A stretch of 64,000 bases of DNA. It comes from Alcaligenes ammonioxydans (GTDB lineage Bacteria > Pseudomonadota > Gammaproteobacteria > Burkholderiales > Burkholderiaceae_B). Positions within the stretch are counted from its first letter, which is position 1, and each line of letters starts with the position of its first letter. Below are positions 1 through 9,869 of this stretch, in pieces. Below the pieces are notes generated by a model. It worked only from the letters and a program-made list of their open reading frames with translations, was not told the DNA's origin and ran no database searches. The position numbers and the translations under genes are program-made. The DNA lies in the NCBI RefSeq assembly GCF_019343455.1, contig NZ_CP049362.1, positions 1,612,001 through 1,676,000 of the forward strand, written 5' to 3'.

Positions 1-1980
1 GAGGAGCATAGCGCCTGCTGCGGCGGAGTGGCAGCTGGTGAGATGACCAAGTGGTTTGATACGAACTACCACTACATCGTTCCCGAATTCAAGGCCGACA
101 CCCAATTTACGCTGCACGCTTCGCGTTTACTGGAGCAGTTGGCACAAGCCCAGGAGCAGGGCGTTCACGCCAAGCCGGTGATTATTGGGCCCCTTACTTA
201 TTTAGCATTGGGTAAAGCCAAGGATGAGTCCAACAAGCTGGCATTACTGGATCGGCTCTTGCCGGTGTATGTGCAGTTGTTGGAAGCCCTGGCTGAGGCG
301 GGTGCGGACTGGGTTCAGATTGACGAGCCTATTCTGGTCACCGAGCTGGATGACGAGTGGCAGCAAGCCTTCAAAAAGGCGTATGAGCAATTCAAACCTG
401 TTGGCGTCAAGCTGCTGGTCGCAACGTATTTTGGACAACTGCTGGAAAACACTGCCTTGGCAGCCGGTCTGCCGGTGGCGGGTTTGCATGTGGATGCGAT
501 CAACGATCGGGATGGTGTGGATGCGTTGCTCACACTCCTTGCTAAGGACAAGGTACTGTCTTTGGGCGTGATCAATGGCCGCAATATCTGGAAAACGGAT
601 TTGACGGCCACGCTGGACTGGGTGGAGCCTATCGCACGCCAACGAGGAGATCGTGTGTGGTTGGCCCCTTCCTGCTCATTGCTGCATGTGCCAGTGGATC
701 TGGAAAGCGAGCAGAACCTGGATGCGGATGTGAAATCCTGGTTGGCCTTCGCTCTGCAAAAGTTGGACGAGTTGCGCATTCTGGGCCAAGCCCTGGCTCA
801 TGGGCGTGAGGCTGTCAAGGCAGAGTTGGCCGAGAATCTGGCGGCTCTGACAGCGCGTCGTCAGTCTCCCCGTGTCCATAATCCAGCGGTGAAGGCGGCT
901 GTTGCTGGGCTTAGCGCCGAGCAGGGCAAGCGCAAGAGCGAGTATGCGCAACGGGCCGTCAAACAGGCGCAGTTTCTGAATCTGCCGGCGTTTCCCACGA
1001 CGACGATCGGCTCCTTCCCCCAAACGACAGACATTCGCCGTGCCCGTAGTGAGTTCAAAACCGGCCGTCTGGATGAAAACAGCTATCAGGCCGCCATGCG
1101 TGCCGAGATTGAGCGCAGCGTGCGTGAGCAGGAGAAGCTGGGTCTGGACGTTTTGGTGCATGGCGAGGCCGAGCGCAACGACATGGTTGAGTATTTTGGG
1201 GAACAGTTGGAGGGCTACGCATTCAGCCAGTTCGGCTGGGTGCAGTCCTACGGGTCGCGCTGCGTGAAGCCTCCCATCTTGTTTGGGGATATCAGCCGTC
1301 CCCATGCCATGACGGTGGAGTGGATTACGTACGCTCAGTCGCTCACTCAAAAGCCGATGAAGGGCATGTTGACAGGGCCGGTGACGATTTTGAACTGGTC
1401 TTTTGTGCGGGACGATCAGCCCCGTGCGGAGTCTTGCCGGCAGTTGGCGTTGGCCATACGCGAAGAAGTGCTGGACCTGGAGAAGGCCGGCGTGCGTGTA
1501 ATCCAGATTGATGAGGCTGCCTTGCGTGAGGGTTTGCCCTTGCGTCAATCGCAATGGCAGCGCTATCTGGACTGGGCCGTCGAGTGCTTCCGTATCGCTG
1601 CCAATGGGGTGAGTGATGCGACGCAGATCCACACTCACATGTGTTATTCCGAGTTCAACGACATTATTTCCTCGATCGCGCACATGGATGCCGACGTAAT
1701 CACGATTGAAACCAGCCGCTCGGACATGGAATTGCTCGATGCCTTTGAGCACTTCCAGTACCCCAATCAGATCGGACCCGGTGTGTACGACATTCATTCG
1801 CCCAACATCCCCAGCGAGCAGCACATCGTGAATTTGATGAAGAAAGCCGCTGAGCGTGTGCCCGCAGACCGTCTGTGGGTGAACCCGGATTGTGGGCTTA
1901 AAACCCGTCAGTGGGCAGAGGTGATTCCGGCCTTGAGCAATATGGTGGCCGCCGCGAAAACCTTGCGGGCAAGTGTCTGA
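1..1980 (+). CDS. metE: Cobalamin-independent methionine synthase MetE (5' end outside window)
   Basis: Transfers a methyl group from 5-methyltetrahydropteroyltri-L-glutamate to homocysteine, the last step of methionine synthesis, in the cytosol. The frame is open from base 1 and the first in-frame ATG (43) lies inside the conserved [12 protein letters not shown] block, so roughly the first 100 residues are missing. The zinc-site signature is intact: His and Cys of HMCY (1636-1644), the Glu of ITIETSRSD and the Cys of NPDCGLKTR (1891). Both halves of the duplicated barrel are present and the C-terminus ends normally. The two genes downstream also belong to methionine synthesis, but a 252-base gap with two hairpins separates them. 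Confidence 0.96.
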   Translation, partial: EEHSACCGGVAAGEMTKWFDTNYHYIVPEFKADTQFTLHASRLLEQLAQAQEQGVHAKPVIIGPLTYLALGKAKDESNKLALLDRLLPVYVQLLEALAEAGADWVQIDEPILVTELDDEWQQAFKKAYEQFKPVGVKLLVATYFGQLLENTALAAGLPVAGLHVDAINDRDGVDALLTLLAKDKVLSLGVINGRNIWKTDLTATLDWVEPIARQRGDRVWLAPSCSLLHVPVDLESEQNLDADVKSWLAFALQKLDELRILGQALAHGREAVKAELAENLAALTARRQSPRVHNPAVKAAVAGLSAEQGKRKSEYAQRAVKQAQFLNLPAFPTTTIGSFPQTTDIRRARSEFKTGRLDENSYQAAMRAEIERSVREQEKLGLDVLVHGEAERNDMVEYFGEQLEGYAFSQFGWVQSYGSRCVKPPILFGDISRPHAMTVEWITYAQSLTQKPMKGMLTGPVTILNWSFVRDDQPRAESCRQLALAIREEVLDLEKAGVRVIQIDEAALREGLPLRQSQWQRYLDWAVECFRIAANGVSDATQIHTHMCYSEFNDIISSIAHMDADVITIETSRSDMELLDAFEHFQYPNQIGPGVYDIHSPNIPSEQHIVNLMKKAAERVPADRLWVNPDCGLKTRQWAEVIPALSNMVAAAKTLRASV

Positions 1981-2007
1981 TCGGTTCAAGGATCGAGTTT
2001 GGCAAAC

Positions 2008-2080
2008 AGTCCCGGCCAGATGCTGGGACTTTCTATATAAGCCAGAGCGCAGACTACTTGCCTGGCAGCGACGCCAGGCA
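2008..2080 (+). terminator. Two hairpins after metE
   Basis: AGTCCC (2008-2013) pairs with GGGACT (2025-2030) and is followed by a short T-rich stretch. A second perfect 8-bp hairpin, TGCCTGGC/GCCAGGCA, spans 2059-2080. The first could be a weak intrinsic terminator for metE. Neither has a long T run, so termination is an inference. Confidence 0.35.
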
Positions 2081-2232
2081 GAGAACTTCTCCCGGTTTGG
2101 CGCGCCAGGGCTTTGCGTTGAGCCTTTGCCTGTCAATCCGTGCAGCAACAAAATAAAAAGCCTGCTCTGCTCAATTCCATTTTGTTGGCAAGCAGATCAG
2201 CTTCCATATCAGAAATTAGGGTCCAAAAGAAA

Positions 2233-3210
2233 ATGAACCAAGAATTTGCGTTTAGCATCCGTAGTATTCGTTTCGATGAAAACTATCGTCCGGCAGACAG
2301 CACACGTCTGACGACTAACTTTGCCAATTTGGCGCGAGGTGAGAGTCGCCAGCAGAATCTGCGCAATACGCTGGCCATGATTAACAATCGCTTCAATAAT
2401 TTGGCTCATTGGGATAATCCGGCGGGCGATCGTTATGCTCTTGAGTTGGATATTGTCTCTGTAGATATTGATATTGAGGGAAATGGTTCCACCTTCCCAA
2501 CAATTGAAATTCTGAAAACGACCATCGTTGACCATAAAGAGAACAAACGTATTGATGGTATCGTTGGCAATAATTTTTCCTCTTATGTGCGCGATTATGA
2601 TTTCAGCGTGGTTCTGATGGAGCACAACAAGAACAAAAATGGCTTTAGTGCCCCGGAGGGGTTTGGGGATCTGCATGGCAAGTTGTTCCAGTCTTTTGTC
2701 AATTCAAGGCTGTACCAGGAAAACTTCAACAAATCGCCCGTGATTTGTTTGAGCGTGTCCAGCAGCAAGGTGTACCACCGCACCGGCAATCAGCATCCTG
2801 TATTGGGATTTGAGTATCAACAAAACGAGTTTTCGCCTACGGATGCGTATTTTGCAAAAATGGGTTTGAAGGTTCGTTACTTTATGCCTCCCAATAGCCT
2901 TGCTCCGTTTGCTTTTTATTTTCGGGGCGATTTGCTGAATGATTATACGAGTCTGGAATTGATCAGTACGATCAGCACGATGGAAACATTCCAGAAAATC
3001 TATCGCCCCGAGATTTATAATGCCAACTCGGCGGCGGGAATGCGTTACCAACCTAGTTTGAAAAATCCCGATCACTCGGTAACGCAAATTGTGTACGACC
3101 GCGAGGAGCGCAGCCGATTGGCGGTTGAGCAAGGCCGGTTTACAGAAGAGAGCTTTATCAAGCCCTATAAAGCCATTCTTGATCAATGGGCGGCGAATTA
3201 CGCGCGTTGA
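2233..3210 (+). CDS. mesX: MesX (DUF1852), putative oxygenase partner of MesD
   Basis: The 325-residue product matches the DUF1852 family, named MesX, which is needed by the MesD class of short methionine synthases; the family is thought to act as an oxygenase, but its chemistry is not settled. I chose ATG 2233 (MNQEFAFSIRSIRF) because upstream codons of this frame look non-coding and AAAAGAAA just before it is the only purine-rich tract. No signal peptide or membrane segment is visible, so the protein is probably cytosolic. It lies 29 bases upstream of mesD, the arrangement expected for the pair. Confidence 0.88.
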   Translation: MNQEFAFSIRSIRFDENYRPADSTRLTTNFANLARGESRQQNLRNTLAMINNRFNNLAHWDNPAGDRYALELDIVSVDIDIEGNGSTFPTIEILKTTIVDHKENKRIDGIVGNNFSSYVRDYDFSVVLMEHNKNKNGFSAPEGFGDLHGKLFQSFVNSRLYQENFNKSPVICLSVSSSKVYHRTGNQHPVLGFEYQQNEFSPTDAYFAKMGLKVRYFMPPNSLAPFAFYFRGDLLNDYTSLELISTISTMETFQKIYRPEIYNANSAAGMRYQPSLKNPDHSVTQIVYDREERSRLAVEQGRFTEESFIKPYKAILDQWAANYAR

Positions 3211-3239
3211 TTCATCAAAAACAACAAGGTTATTTATTT

Positions 3240-4268
3240 ATGAAAAAGTTGCTACCCACCTCCACCGCAGGCAGTCTGCCTAAACCTTCCTGGCTGGCCG
3301 AGCCTGAAAAGCTGTGGTCGCCTTGGCGACTGGAGGGCGAGGATTTGATCGAAGGCAAGAAAGACGCCCTGCGATTGTCTTTGCAAGAGCAGTTGCACGC
3401 TGGCATTGATTTGATTAGCGATGGCGAGCAGACGCGACAGCATTTTGTGACCACGTTCATTGAGCACCTGGACGGGGTCGATTTTGAGAAACGCGAGACC
3501 GTGCGTATTCGCGACCGGTACGATGCCAGCGTTCCTACGGTGGTGGGGGCAGTGACCCGTCCCAAGTCCGTGTTTGTGGAGGATGCGAAATTCTTGCGTC
3601 AGCAAACCTCGCAGCCGATCAAATGGGCCCTGCCAGGTCCTATGACCATGATCGATACGTTATACGACAACCATTACAAAAGCCGTGAAAAGCTGGCCTG
3701 GGAATTTGCCAAAATCCTGAACCAGGAAGCCAAAGAGCTGGAAGCCGCAGGCGTGGATATCATCCAGTTTGACGAGCCCGCTTTCAACGTGTTCTTTGAC
3801 GAAGTCAACGATTGGGGTATTGCTACTCTGGAACGTGCCATCGAAGGTCTGAAATGCGAAACCGCCGTGCATATTTGCTATGGCTATGGCATCAAGGCCA
3901 ACACGGACTGGAAGAAAACCCTGGGCTCGGAATGGCGTCAGTACGAAGAGTCATTCCCAAAGCTGCAGCAATCCAAGATCGATATCATTTCCCTGGAATG
4001 CCAGAACTCCCGTGTGCCTATGGATTTGATTGAACTGATCCGTGGCAAGAAAGTGATGGTTGGCGCCATTGACGTGGCCACCAACGTGATTGAAACCGCT
4101 GACGAAGTGGCCAACACGCTGCGCAAAGCACTGAAGTTTGTGGACGCTGACAAGCTGTATCCCTCCACCAACTGCGGTATGGCACCTTTGCCACGCGCAG
4201 TGGCACGCGGCAAGCTGCACGCCCTGAGCGCCGGCGCTGAGATCGTTCGTAAGGAACTGTCGGCCTGA
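3240..4268 (+). CDS. mesD: MesD-type core methionine synthase
   Basis: A 342-residue MetE-like barrel without the N-terminal half of MetE. Probable zinc ligands are His211 and Cys213 (HIC), Glu253 (SLEC) and Cys312 (NCGM); the QFDEP loop is near 176-180. MesD proteins make methionine from homocysteine independently of folate and require MesX, here directly upstream. ATG 3240 (MKKLLPTST) gives the family's usual length. A second methionine-synthase system beside metE is unusual and suggests use under different methyl-donor or oxygen conditions; that last point is inference. Confidence 0.88.
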   Translation: MKKLLPTSTAGSLPKPSWLAEPEKLWSPWRLEGEDLIEGKKDALRLSLQEQLHAGIDLISDGEQTRQHFVTTFIEHLDGVDFEKRETVRIRDRYDASVPTVVGAVTRPKSVFVEDAKFLRQQTSQPIKWALPGPMTMIDTLYDNHYKSREKLAWEFAKILNQEAKELEAAGVDIIQFDEPAFNVFFDEVNDWGIATLERAIEGLKCETAVHICYGYGIKANTDWKKTLGSEWRQYEESFPKLQQSKIDIISLECQNSRVPMDLIELIRGKKVMVGAIDVATNVIETADEVANTLRKALKFVDADKLYPSTNCGMAPLPRAVARGKLHALSAGAEIVRKELSA

Positions 4269-4500
4269 TGGCTTTGATGCCTGAACGCTAGCCTGTTCAG
4301 GCTGCCCTCAGCAAACGATCAAGATGGTGTTGCCATCGCTGTTGCTGGGGGCATTTTTTTGTTTGGGTGTGCAGGAGTGCTGCAGATCTTTGCCGGGCGG
4401 AGCCTGGGCCTTGTTTCGTAAAAGCCCCAGGTTTTAAAGCCTGGGGGCATGAAAAAGGAGAGGTGTGGAAATGGGCTGAACCCTGAATAAGCTCAATCCC

Positions 4501-4577
4501 CAAACACCAAACACCAAACACCAAACACCAAACACCAAACACCAAACACCAAACACCAAACACCAAACACCAAACAC
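4501..4577. repeat. Tandem heptanucleotide repeat (CAAACAC)11
   Basis: Eleven perfect head-to-tail copies of CAAACAC occupy 4501-4577, with partial copies at both edges. The unit length is not a multiple of three, so copy-number change would shift any frame through it. Minus-strand frames crossing it read as a monotonous VFGVWCL-type repeat, which I do not take as a real protein. The array probably varies in copy number between strains. Confidence 0.95.
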
Positions 4578-4805
4578 CACGAGCCAAACGGCCCACCTGC
4601 GTCCACACTCATCCTCGAACTTCCATAGCGCAAGCCCCAAGAGTCAACTTCAAGACTTCGCTCTTGGGTCCCAGCTCCCCGATCTCAGGTTCCCCATCCC
4701 AGACCTCAAGTCATCAATGCGCCTACCTAGCCTATCATGCTTGTAGGCGAGTTTTTTGCGACCACTGGATAAAGAAATTCTTGTTCACCACAAAGAAATG
4801 AATTA

Positions 4806-4837
4806 GGATTCACTCATATTATGAATCAGGATTCACT
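4806..4837. promoter_or_regulatory. Operator-like repeats before the TetR gene
   Basis: The palindrome TGAATC-AG-GATTCA (4822-4835) ends 8 bases before the start codon, and GGATTCACT occurs twice in direct orientation (4806-4814 and 4829-4837). The position over the likely promoter suggests TetR autoregulation; the acyl-CoA dehydrogenase downstream may share it. The bound protein is inferred from position only. Confidence 0.5.
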
Positions 4838-4842
4838 TCTTT

Positions 4843-5490
4843 ATGGCGTACCGACAAACTCCCGCTGTTCAAGCCCGCTTGCATGACAATCGGAGCCGTA
4901 TCCTGGAAGCGGCCCGCAGTCTGGTCAGTGAGGGTGGCTGGCAGGAAGCCCAGGTGGCCAGTGTGGCGGCCGCGGCGGGCATGGCGACCGGGACGGTCTA
5001 CCGTTACTTCCCCTCCAAGGCAGAGCTGTTTGCAGAGGTCCTGTCGCAGGTGTCCCAGCGTGAGGTGGACGTACTCACGGATATCGCCCAGGCGGACGGC
5101 TCTTGCATGCTGCGCCTGCAAGCCGCAGTCGCCACGTTTGTGAAACGTGCCATGCGCAATCCTCGCCTGGCCTATGCCTTGATTGCCGAGCCTTGCGACA
5201 AGGAAATTGACGCGGCTCGTCTGGTGTATCGCGCCGCAATCAGTCAGGTTGTTCACGCCCTGGTCTCCCAAGGTCAGGACGCGGGGGAAATGCGTCAGGA
5301 TGTGCAGCCCGATATTGCGGCGACCGTCATTGTGGGCGGTTTCATGGAAGGTCTGATTGGCCCGCTTTCTCCCTTAAGCCGTCAACAGCACGATGGCACG
5401 GACAGTTACCAGCGCCAAGTGGCCGCGCTGGCTGACCAGATTGCCCAGATGGCGTGTGCCAGCGTGGCAGTCCTTTCTGCCACACCCTAG
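4843..5490 (+). CDS. TetR/AcrR-family regulator
   Basis: A 215-residue repressor with a typical N-terminal TetR helix-turn-helix at about residues 12-60 (RSRILEAARSLVSEGGW ... GTVYRYFPSKAELF) and a helical ligand-binding C-terminal part. The gene sits 19 bases before an AidB-like acyl-CoA dehydrogenase in the same direction, so regulation of that gene and of itself is likely. TetR regulators beside acyl-CoA dehydrogenases often sense acyl-CoAs (PsrA, FadP and related families), but the ligand cannot be read from this sequence. Confidence 0.9.
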   Translation: MAYRQTPAVQARLHDNRSRILEAARSLVSEGGWQEAQVASVAAAAGMATGTVYRYFPSKAELFAEVLSQVSQREVDVLTDIAQADGSCMLRLQAAVATFVKRAMRNPRLAYALIAEPCDKEIDAARLVYRAAISQVVHALVSQGQDAGEMRQDVQPDIAATVIVGGFMEGLIGPLSPLSRQQHDGTDSYQRQVAALADQIAQMACASVAVLSATP

Positions 5491-5509
5491 AAAAAACTCG
5501 GAGACAAAC

Positions 5510-7222
5510 ATGAATCAGCCGCTTTCCCCCAGTGTTTTGACTGCGTCCGAGGATCGTTACAGCACGCATCAGGTTTTGAATCAGGCTTTGCCTGCCAGCG
5601 GGTTCAATGCTTTTACGGGTGATCGGGTGCTGGTTGACGCCATCAGTCGTGAAGCTCCCTGGGCCGCGTCGCGTTGTCAGGCGTTGGGGGCGGTAGCTGG
5701 GGATGAAAATGTGCAGGAACTGGCTCACTTGGCGAACCGCCATATCCCCGAGCTTAAAACGCATGATCGATTTGGCAACCGGATTGATTGGCTGGAATTT
5801 CACCCCAGCTGGCATGAGTTGATGGGCCTGGCCTGGCAGCACGAGGTGCCCAATTTAAGCTGGCGTACCCAAGAGAAAAACGGCCATTTCGCCCGCGCTG
5901 TCTTGTCTTATTTGTGGAATCAGGTGGAGCACGGTACGGGCTGCCCGACCGGCATGGCTTATGCGGCTTATGCTGGTTTCGAGGCCGAGCCTGCCTTGGC
6001 GATCTGGGCGGATAAGCTCAAAGGGACGCGCTATGAATATAGTCGTCGCGAAGTGGGGGACAAGCCCTCGGTGGTGATTGGTTATGCGATGACGGAAAAG
6101 CAGGGCGGCTCGGACCTGCGTGAGACACAGACGACCGCGCGCTTTTCCCACAGTGCGGATTATCACGGTGCTACGGCGCAGTGGTATGAGCTGACAGGGC
6201 ATAAATGGTTTTGTTCGGTGCCGCAGTCCGATGGCTTTTTTACGCTGGCTAAAGTCAATGGCGCTGTTACGTGCTTCTTCTTGCCCCGTACCTTGCCGGA
6301 CGGCAGCTACAACCGCTTTTTTGTGCAGCGCTTGAAGGACAAGGCGGGGAATCGATCCAACGCGTCCAGTGAAGTGGAATACGCCGGCACGCTGGCGATT
6401 CGGGTGGGGGAGGAAGGGCGTGGTATTCGGGAAATCCTGTCGCACTCGCATCTGACGCGTCTGGACTTTGCGATTGGCTCGGCGGGTTTGATGCGGCAGG
6501 CGCTGACCTTGGCTCTGCGTCACACGACATCACGCAAGGCTTTTGGAACCTCTATTGCCGACCGCCCCATGATGCGCAATGTGCTGGCGGATATGGCGGT
6601 CGAGGTGGAAGCGGCAACTTTGATGGCTTTGCGAGTGGCCAAGGCGACGGATCTGATGCAAAGCAGCGAACATGAACGACTGCTGGCTCGGGTAGCGACT
6701 CCTGCGGCCAAATACTTTAATTGCTCACGCGCGCCCTCCATCGCGAATGAAGCCTTGCAGTGTCATGGTGGGAACGGGTTTATCGAAGAGAACCCCATGG
6801 CCCGCGTGTATCGAGAGGCACCCTTGAACAGCGTGTGGGAAGGCACGGCCAATATGATGTGTATGGATGTGCGGCGCGCCATGATCAGGGATCCGCGCAC
6901 GGTGGAGGCGGTTTTTGATGAACTCAAACCCTTGGCCGGGCAAGACAAGCGCTTCGATGCGTTGGTGCAGCACACTGAGCGTCTGGTGAGAGCGGCGATC
7001 GAGGACGAGTTTCTGGCCCGCCCCATGACTGAAGCCGTCGCCCGCGTCTCGCAGGCAGCCGAGCTGCTGCGCTATAGCTCTCAAGAGGTGGCGGATGTGT
7101 TTTTAAGTACGCGCAGCGGCGGGGATGTGGGGTCTTGGGGAGCGCATTACGGCACCTTGGAAATGGCAACGTCCTCCTCAATCGCGCAGAAAATTGTGCG
7201 CAGGGCGATGGTCACAGATTGA
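5510..7222 (+). CDS. AidB-type acyl-CoA dehydrogenase
   Basis: A 570-residue flavoprotein of the acyl-CoA dehydrogenase superfamily. It closely follows E. coli AidB through the FAD and substrate region: MTEKQGGSD, GHKWFCSVPQSDGFF, RLKDKAGNRSNAS, and NSVWEGTANMMCMDV toward the C-terminus. AidB belongs to the adaptive response to DNA alkylation in E. coli and has a DNA-binding C-terminal domain; other relatives may be true isovaleryl-CoA-like dehydrogenases. ATG 5510 follows a GGAG ribosome-binding site (5500-5503). No Ada-type regulator is near; the TetR gene upstream suggests control by a metabolite. Confidence 0.9.
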   Translation: MNQPLSPSVLTASEDRYSTHQVLNQALPASGFNAFTGDRVLVDAISREAPWAASRCQALGAVAGDENVQELAHLANRHIPELKTHDRFGNRIDWLEFHPSWHELMGLAWQHEVPNLSWRTQEKNGHFARAVLSYLWNQVEHGTGCPTGMAYAAYAGFEAEPALAIWADKLKGTRYEYSRREVGDKPSVVIGYAMTEKQGGSDLRETQTTARFSHSADYHGATAQWYELTGHKWFCSVPQSDGFFTLAKVNGAVTCFFLPRTLPDGSYNRFFVQRLKDKAGNRSNASSEVEYAGTLAIRVGEEGRGIREILSHSHLTRLDFAIGSAGLMRQALTLALRHTTSRKAFGTSIADRPMMRNVLADMAVEVEAATLMALRVAKATDLMQSSEHERLLARVATPAAKYFNCSRAPSIANEALQCHGGNGFIEENPMARVYREAPLNSVWEGTANMMCMDVRRAMIRDPRTVEAVFDELKPLAGQDKRFDALVQHTERLVRAAIEDEFLARPMTEAVARVSQAAELLRYSSQEVADVFLSTRSGGDVGSWGAHYGTLEMATSSSIAQKIVRRAMVTD

Positions 7223-7430
7223 TCTTTGCTGTTTGCAAAGTCTGGAGTGAGCGGGGGCTATCTGGATCAAGTCTTGGATAGCCCTTGTTGCTTGAACCGG
7301 GTGGCTTTGCAGGCGAGGCGGCCACCTGACACCTGATTCCCGCTTCCCGTGACGTGGGGCTGGGAGAATCAGGTTGTCCGTTCTAGTCTTCCAGCCCTCC
7401 TTGCAAGAGGGTTTTTTCTTGGCTAAATAT

Positions 7431-7450
7431 TGTTATGTTATAACATATCA
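7431..7450. promoter_or_regulatory. Zur-type box before the zinc-starvation operon
   Basis: TGTTATGTTATAACATATCA is a near-perfect palindrome of the Zur-box type (core GTTATNNNATAAC), centred about 67 bases before the first start codon of the operon. The downstream gene set (COG0523 GTPase, folE2, dihydroorotase and hisI paralogues, a Fur-family regulator) is a known zinc-deficiency signature. Repression by zinc-loaded Zur is therefore a strong inference, and the likely repressor is encoded in the same operon. Confidence 0.85.
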
Positions 7451-7506
7451 AAATTTGCAAAATCCTGTGCAAGGAACCGCCCATTGATGCTCAAGGATGA
7501 AGAGAA

Positions 7507-8730
7507 ATGACGATGAACCCCGATAACACGCCGGTCGATCCCGCGGCCCGCATTCCCGTAACGGTTTTGTCCGGCTTTCTGGGTGCGGGCAAGACGACTT
7601 TGCTGAACCACATCCTGAACAATCGTGAAGGCCGCCGCGTGGCCGTCATCGTGAACGATATGAGCGAGGTCAATATAGATGCGGCTCTGGTTCGTGACGG
7701 TGGTGCCGAGCTATCGCGCACGGATGAAAAGCTGGTGGAAATGAGCAATGGCTGTATTTGCTGCACCTTGCGCGAGGACTTGTTGCTGGAGGTTGATCGT
7801 TTGGCCAAGGAGGGGCGTTTTGATCAGTTGCTCATTGAATCCACTGGCATTTCAGAGCCGCTGCCCGTGGCTGAGACCTTCACCTTTGAAGGCGAGGATG
7901 GCCGTTGCCTGGGCGAAGTCGCTCGCCTCGATACCATGGTCACGGTGGTGGACGCCTTTAATTTCCTGCGCGATTACAGCTCGCAAGACAGCATTCAGTC
8001 CCGGGGTGAATCCCTGGGTGAAGAAGACGCGCGTACCGTTGTGGACCTGTTGATTGAGCAGATCGAATTCTGTGACGTGTTGGTTCTGAACAAGATTGAC
8101 TTGATCAGCGAGCCAGAACGCGAGCGCCTGATGGCCATTCTGAGCAGCCTGAATCCTCGCGCACGTATTGAAATGGCCGAGTTCGGCAAGGTGCCCCTGG
8201 ACCGCGTGCTCAACACCGGTCTGTTTGACTTTGAAGAAGCCTCCAGAGCCCCAGGCTGGCTGCAGGAATTGCGTGGCACTCACACTCCGGAGACACAGGA
8301 ATACGGCATAGGCAGCTTTGTTTATCGCGCACGCCGTCCGTTCCATCCGCAGCGTTTTCTGGATCTGGTCGAAAGCGAATGGCCCGGCGTGGTGCGTTCC
8401 AAAGGCTTTTTCTGGTTGGCAAACTTCCCGACTTTGGCGGGTTCCTGGTCACAGGCGGGCGCGGTGGCTCGCTATCACGTGGCGGGTTACTGGTGGGCTG
8501 CCATGCCGCCCGAACGCTGGCCGCAAGACCCCGAAGCGGTAGCCCTGATCAAGGAAAAATGGGATGAGCGAGTCGGGGACGCGCGGCAGGAGCTGGTGCT
8601 GATTGGCATGGAGATGGACGAGGCTGCATTGCGCGCTCGTTTCGATGCCTGCCTGTTAAGCGATGAAGAAATGGCCAGCGGTCCCAGCACCTGGACAACA
8701 TGGACAAATCCGTTTTCAGACTGGCCTTGA
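7507..8730 (+). CDS. zigA: COG0523 GTPase, zinc chaperone (ZigA/CobW1 type)
   Basis: A 407-residue G3E GTPase. The P-loop GFLGAGKT is at 23-30, the metal-binding CICC motif at 83-86, ESTGISEP follows, then NKIDL as the guanine-specificity loop, and a CobW C-terminal domain comes after about residue 270. The zinc-linked branch of COG0523 is thought to deliver Zn to client enzymes during starvation. ATG 7507 has AAGGA nine bases upstream. It is the first gene of the operon behind the Zur box. Confidence 0.93.
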   Translation: MTMNPDNTPVDPAARIPVTVLSGFLGAGKTTLLNHILNNREGRRVAVIVNDMSEVNIDAALVRDGGAELSRTDEKLVEMSNGCICCTLREDLLLEVDRLAKEGRFDQLLIESTGISEPLPVAETFTFEGEDGRCLGEVARLDTMVTVVDAFNFLRDYSSQDSIQSRGESLGEEDARTVVDLLIEQIEFCDVLVLNKIDLISEPERERLMAILSSLNPRARIEMAEFGKVPLDRVLNTGLFDFEEASRAPGWLQELRGTHTPETQEYGIGSFVYRARRPFHPQRFLDLVESEWPGVVRSKGFFWLANFPTLAGSWSQAGAVARYHVAGYWWAAMPPERWPQDPEAVALIKEKWDERVGDARQELVLIGMEMDEAALRARFDACLLSDEEMASGPSTWTTWTNPFSDWP

Positions 8731-8793
8731 TGGAATTGAGGTCTTGCCAAGTCTCTGTCGGCTTGGACAAGGCCTTTTGATTGGATGTTGAGT

Positions 8794-9735
8794 ATGACTG
8801 TTGTACTTCCCGACCCGGCTCTGAACGATTCCAGCTATGGCCTGACTCCGCTGTCTTGGGTAGGTATGGAGGGAATCGATTTACCCATTACCGTGGTTGA
8901 ACCGGGCTATGCGCGCCAACTTCATGCGCGTGTGGATGCCCAGGTTGATTTGCCGCTGACGCATGTGAAAGGGATACACATGTCCAGGCTGTATCGCTTG
9001 CTGAATGACCTGCCGCCCGAACAGGCCTTGTCGCCGTTGGAGCTGCGACGTCTTTTGCAAAGCATGGTGGATAGTCAGGAGGACTGCGGCACGCGCAGTG
9101 CGCGCTTGGGTTTCAGATTTGATTTGTTGGTTCGACGGCCTGCCTTGGTGACGCAGGATCTGGCAGGTTGGAAGTCCTATCCCGTCGTGCTGGAAGCCAG
9201 ACTTTTGGACGGTATCTTTGTGTGCAAGGTGCAGGTTCAGATTGACTATTCGTCGACCTGTCCGTGTTCGGCGGCGCTGGCTCGGCAATTGATTGAACAG
9301 GGTTTTATGCAGGCCTTTGGAAAACAGCCTGTGCTAGGTGCGGTGGAGGTTGCTGCCTGGTTGCATGAGCACGCCAGTCTGGCCACTCCGCATAGCCAGC
9401 GCAGTCAGGCTCTGGTTCAGGTCCACGTATTGGAAAATAGGGAAGACTGCGGGTTTTTAGCGCTGATTGATCGTGTCGAAGAGGCGCTGGCAACACCCTT
9501 GCAAACCGCCGTCAAGCGGGCTGACGAGCAAGCTTTTACGGCCTTGAATGGCCAGAACCTGATGTTTGTGGAGGACGCAGCGCGTCGTATAGAAGCGGCC
9601 TTGGCGGGCTATCAGAACCCCGGTATTCGGGTCCGTCATTTAGAGAGTTTGCATCCCCATGATGCGGTGGCGTTCAAAGTTCCATTGTCGGAAGCAACGC
9701 CTTTTTCAGGACTGAACGGGGGCGTGGAGCCATGA
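8794..9735 (+). CDS. folE2: GTP cyclohydrolase FolE2 (type IB)
   Basis: A metal-promiscuous replacement for zinc-dependent FolE; it converts GTP to 7,8-dihydroneopterin triphosphate, the first step of folate synthesis. The conserved STCPCSAAL block contains the family's catalytic Cys region, and [15 protein letters not shown] and the C-terminal NHxSIHPHD-like block ([10 protein letters not shown]) are present. I prefer ATG 8794 ([10 protein letters not shown]), with GGA eight bases before it, over ATG 8785. Its place in a Zur-boxed operon fits its known role of keeping folate synthesis running without zinc. Confidence 0.93.
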   Translation: MTVVLPDPALNDSSYGLTPLSWVGMEGIDLPITVVEPGYARQLHARVDAQVDLPLTHVKGIHMSRLYRLLNDLPPEQALSPLELRRLLQSMVDSQEDCGTRSARLGFRFDLLVRRPALVTQDLAGWKSYPVVLEARLLDGIFVCKVQVQIDYSSTCPCSAALARQLIEQGFMQAFGKQPVLGAVEVAAWLHEHASLATPHSQRSQALVQVHVLENREDCGFLALIDRVEEALATPLQTAVKRADEQAFTALNGQNLMFVEDAARRIEAALAGYQNPGIRVRHLESLHPHDAVAFKVPLSEATPFSGLNGGVEP

Positions 9736-9869
9736 GTGTTTTAGCCCTTGCTAATCCTTGTCAGACACTGCTGCAAGGTCAAATTTGCTTGCTGCTGGAG
9801 CAGGTCAGCAAGATCACGTTCAGTCTGACTGACCTGATGCTCCATTCCCGTCTTTCGGAGCGGCGATGA
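9732..9869 (+). CDS. Small coupled ORF, 45 aa, unknown
   Basis: The frame opens at ATG 9732, overlapping the folE2 stop as ATGA, and closes at TGA 9867-9869, overlapping the yidD start in the same way. It therefore fills the gap exactly and would be translated by coupling. The product (starts [10 protein letters not shown], ends [11 protein letters not shown]) has two Cys and an amphipathic, Leu-rich middle and resembles no family I recognise. The double stop/start overlap is the main support. It could also be a translated spacer that only keeps ribosomes moving into yidD. Confidence 0.5.
   Translation: MSVLALANPCQTLLQGQICLLLEQVSKITFSLTDLMLHSRLSERR

Larger units (their letters stand above)
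4269..4842. other. Gene-free stretch with hairpin and heptamer repeat
   Basis: No convincing gene lies in these 574 bases. A hairpin, CCTGAAC/GTTCAGG (4280-4301), follows mesD without a T run; farther on, TGCC...GGCA ends in seven Ts near 4356. The central part holds an 11-copy heptamer array. The flank from 4580 to 4720 is a low-complexity mixture of CCC, AAA and CTC words. The last 40 bases carry the promoter and operator-like repeats of the TetR gene. Confidence 0.6.

Noticed and set aside
1..42. Possible frameshift in metE at the window edge
   Set aside because: Frame 2 reads an Ala-rich stretch similar to some MetE proteins, but frame 1 leads directly into the conserved EMTKWF block and linkers there vary, so I keep frame 1.
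676..2151. 491-codon minus-strand frame opposite metE
   Set aside because: It is the antisense shadow of a clearly conserved gene, has no recognisable domain and no ribosome-binding site.
4297..4640. Minus-strand frames through the heptamer array with VFGVWCL repeats
   Set aside because: The repeat protein arises only from the heptamer periodicity and is flanked by non-coding-looking sequence; no start signal.
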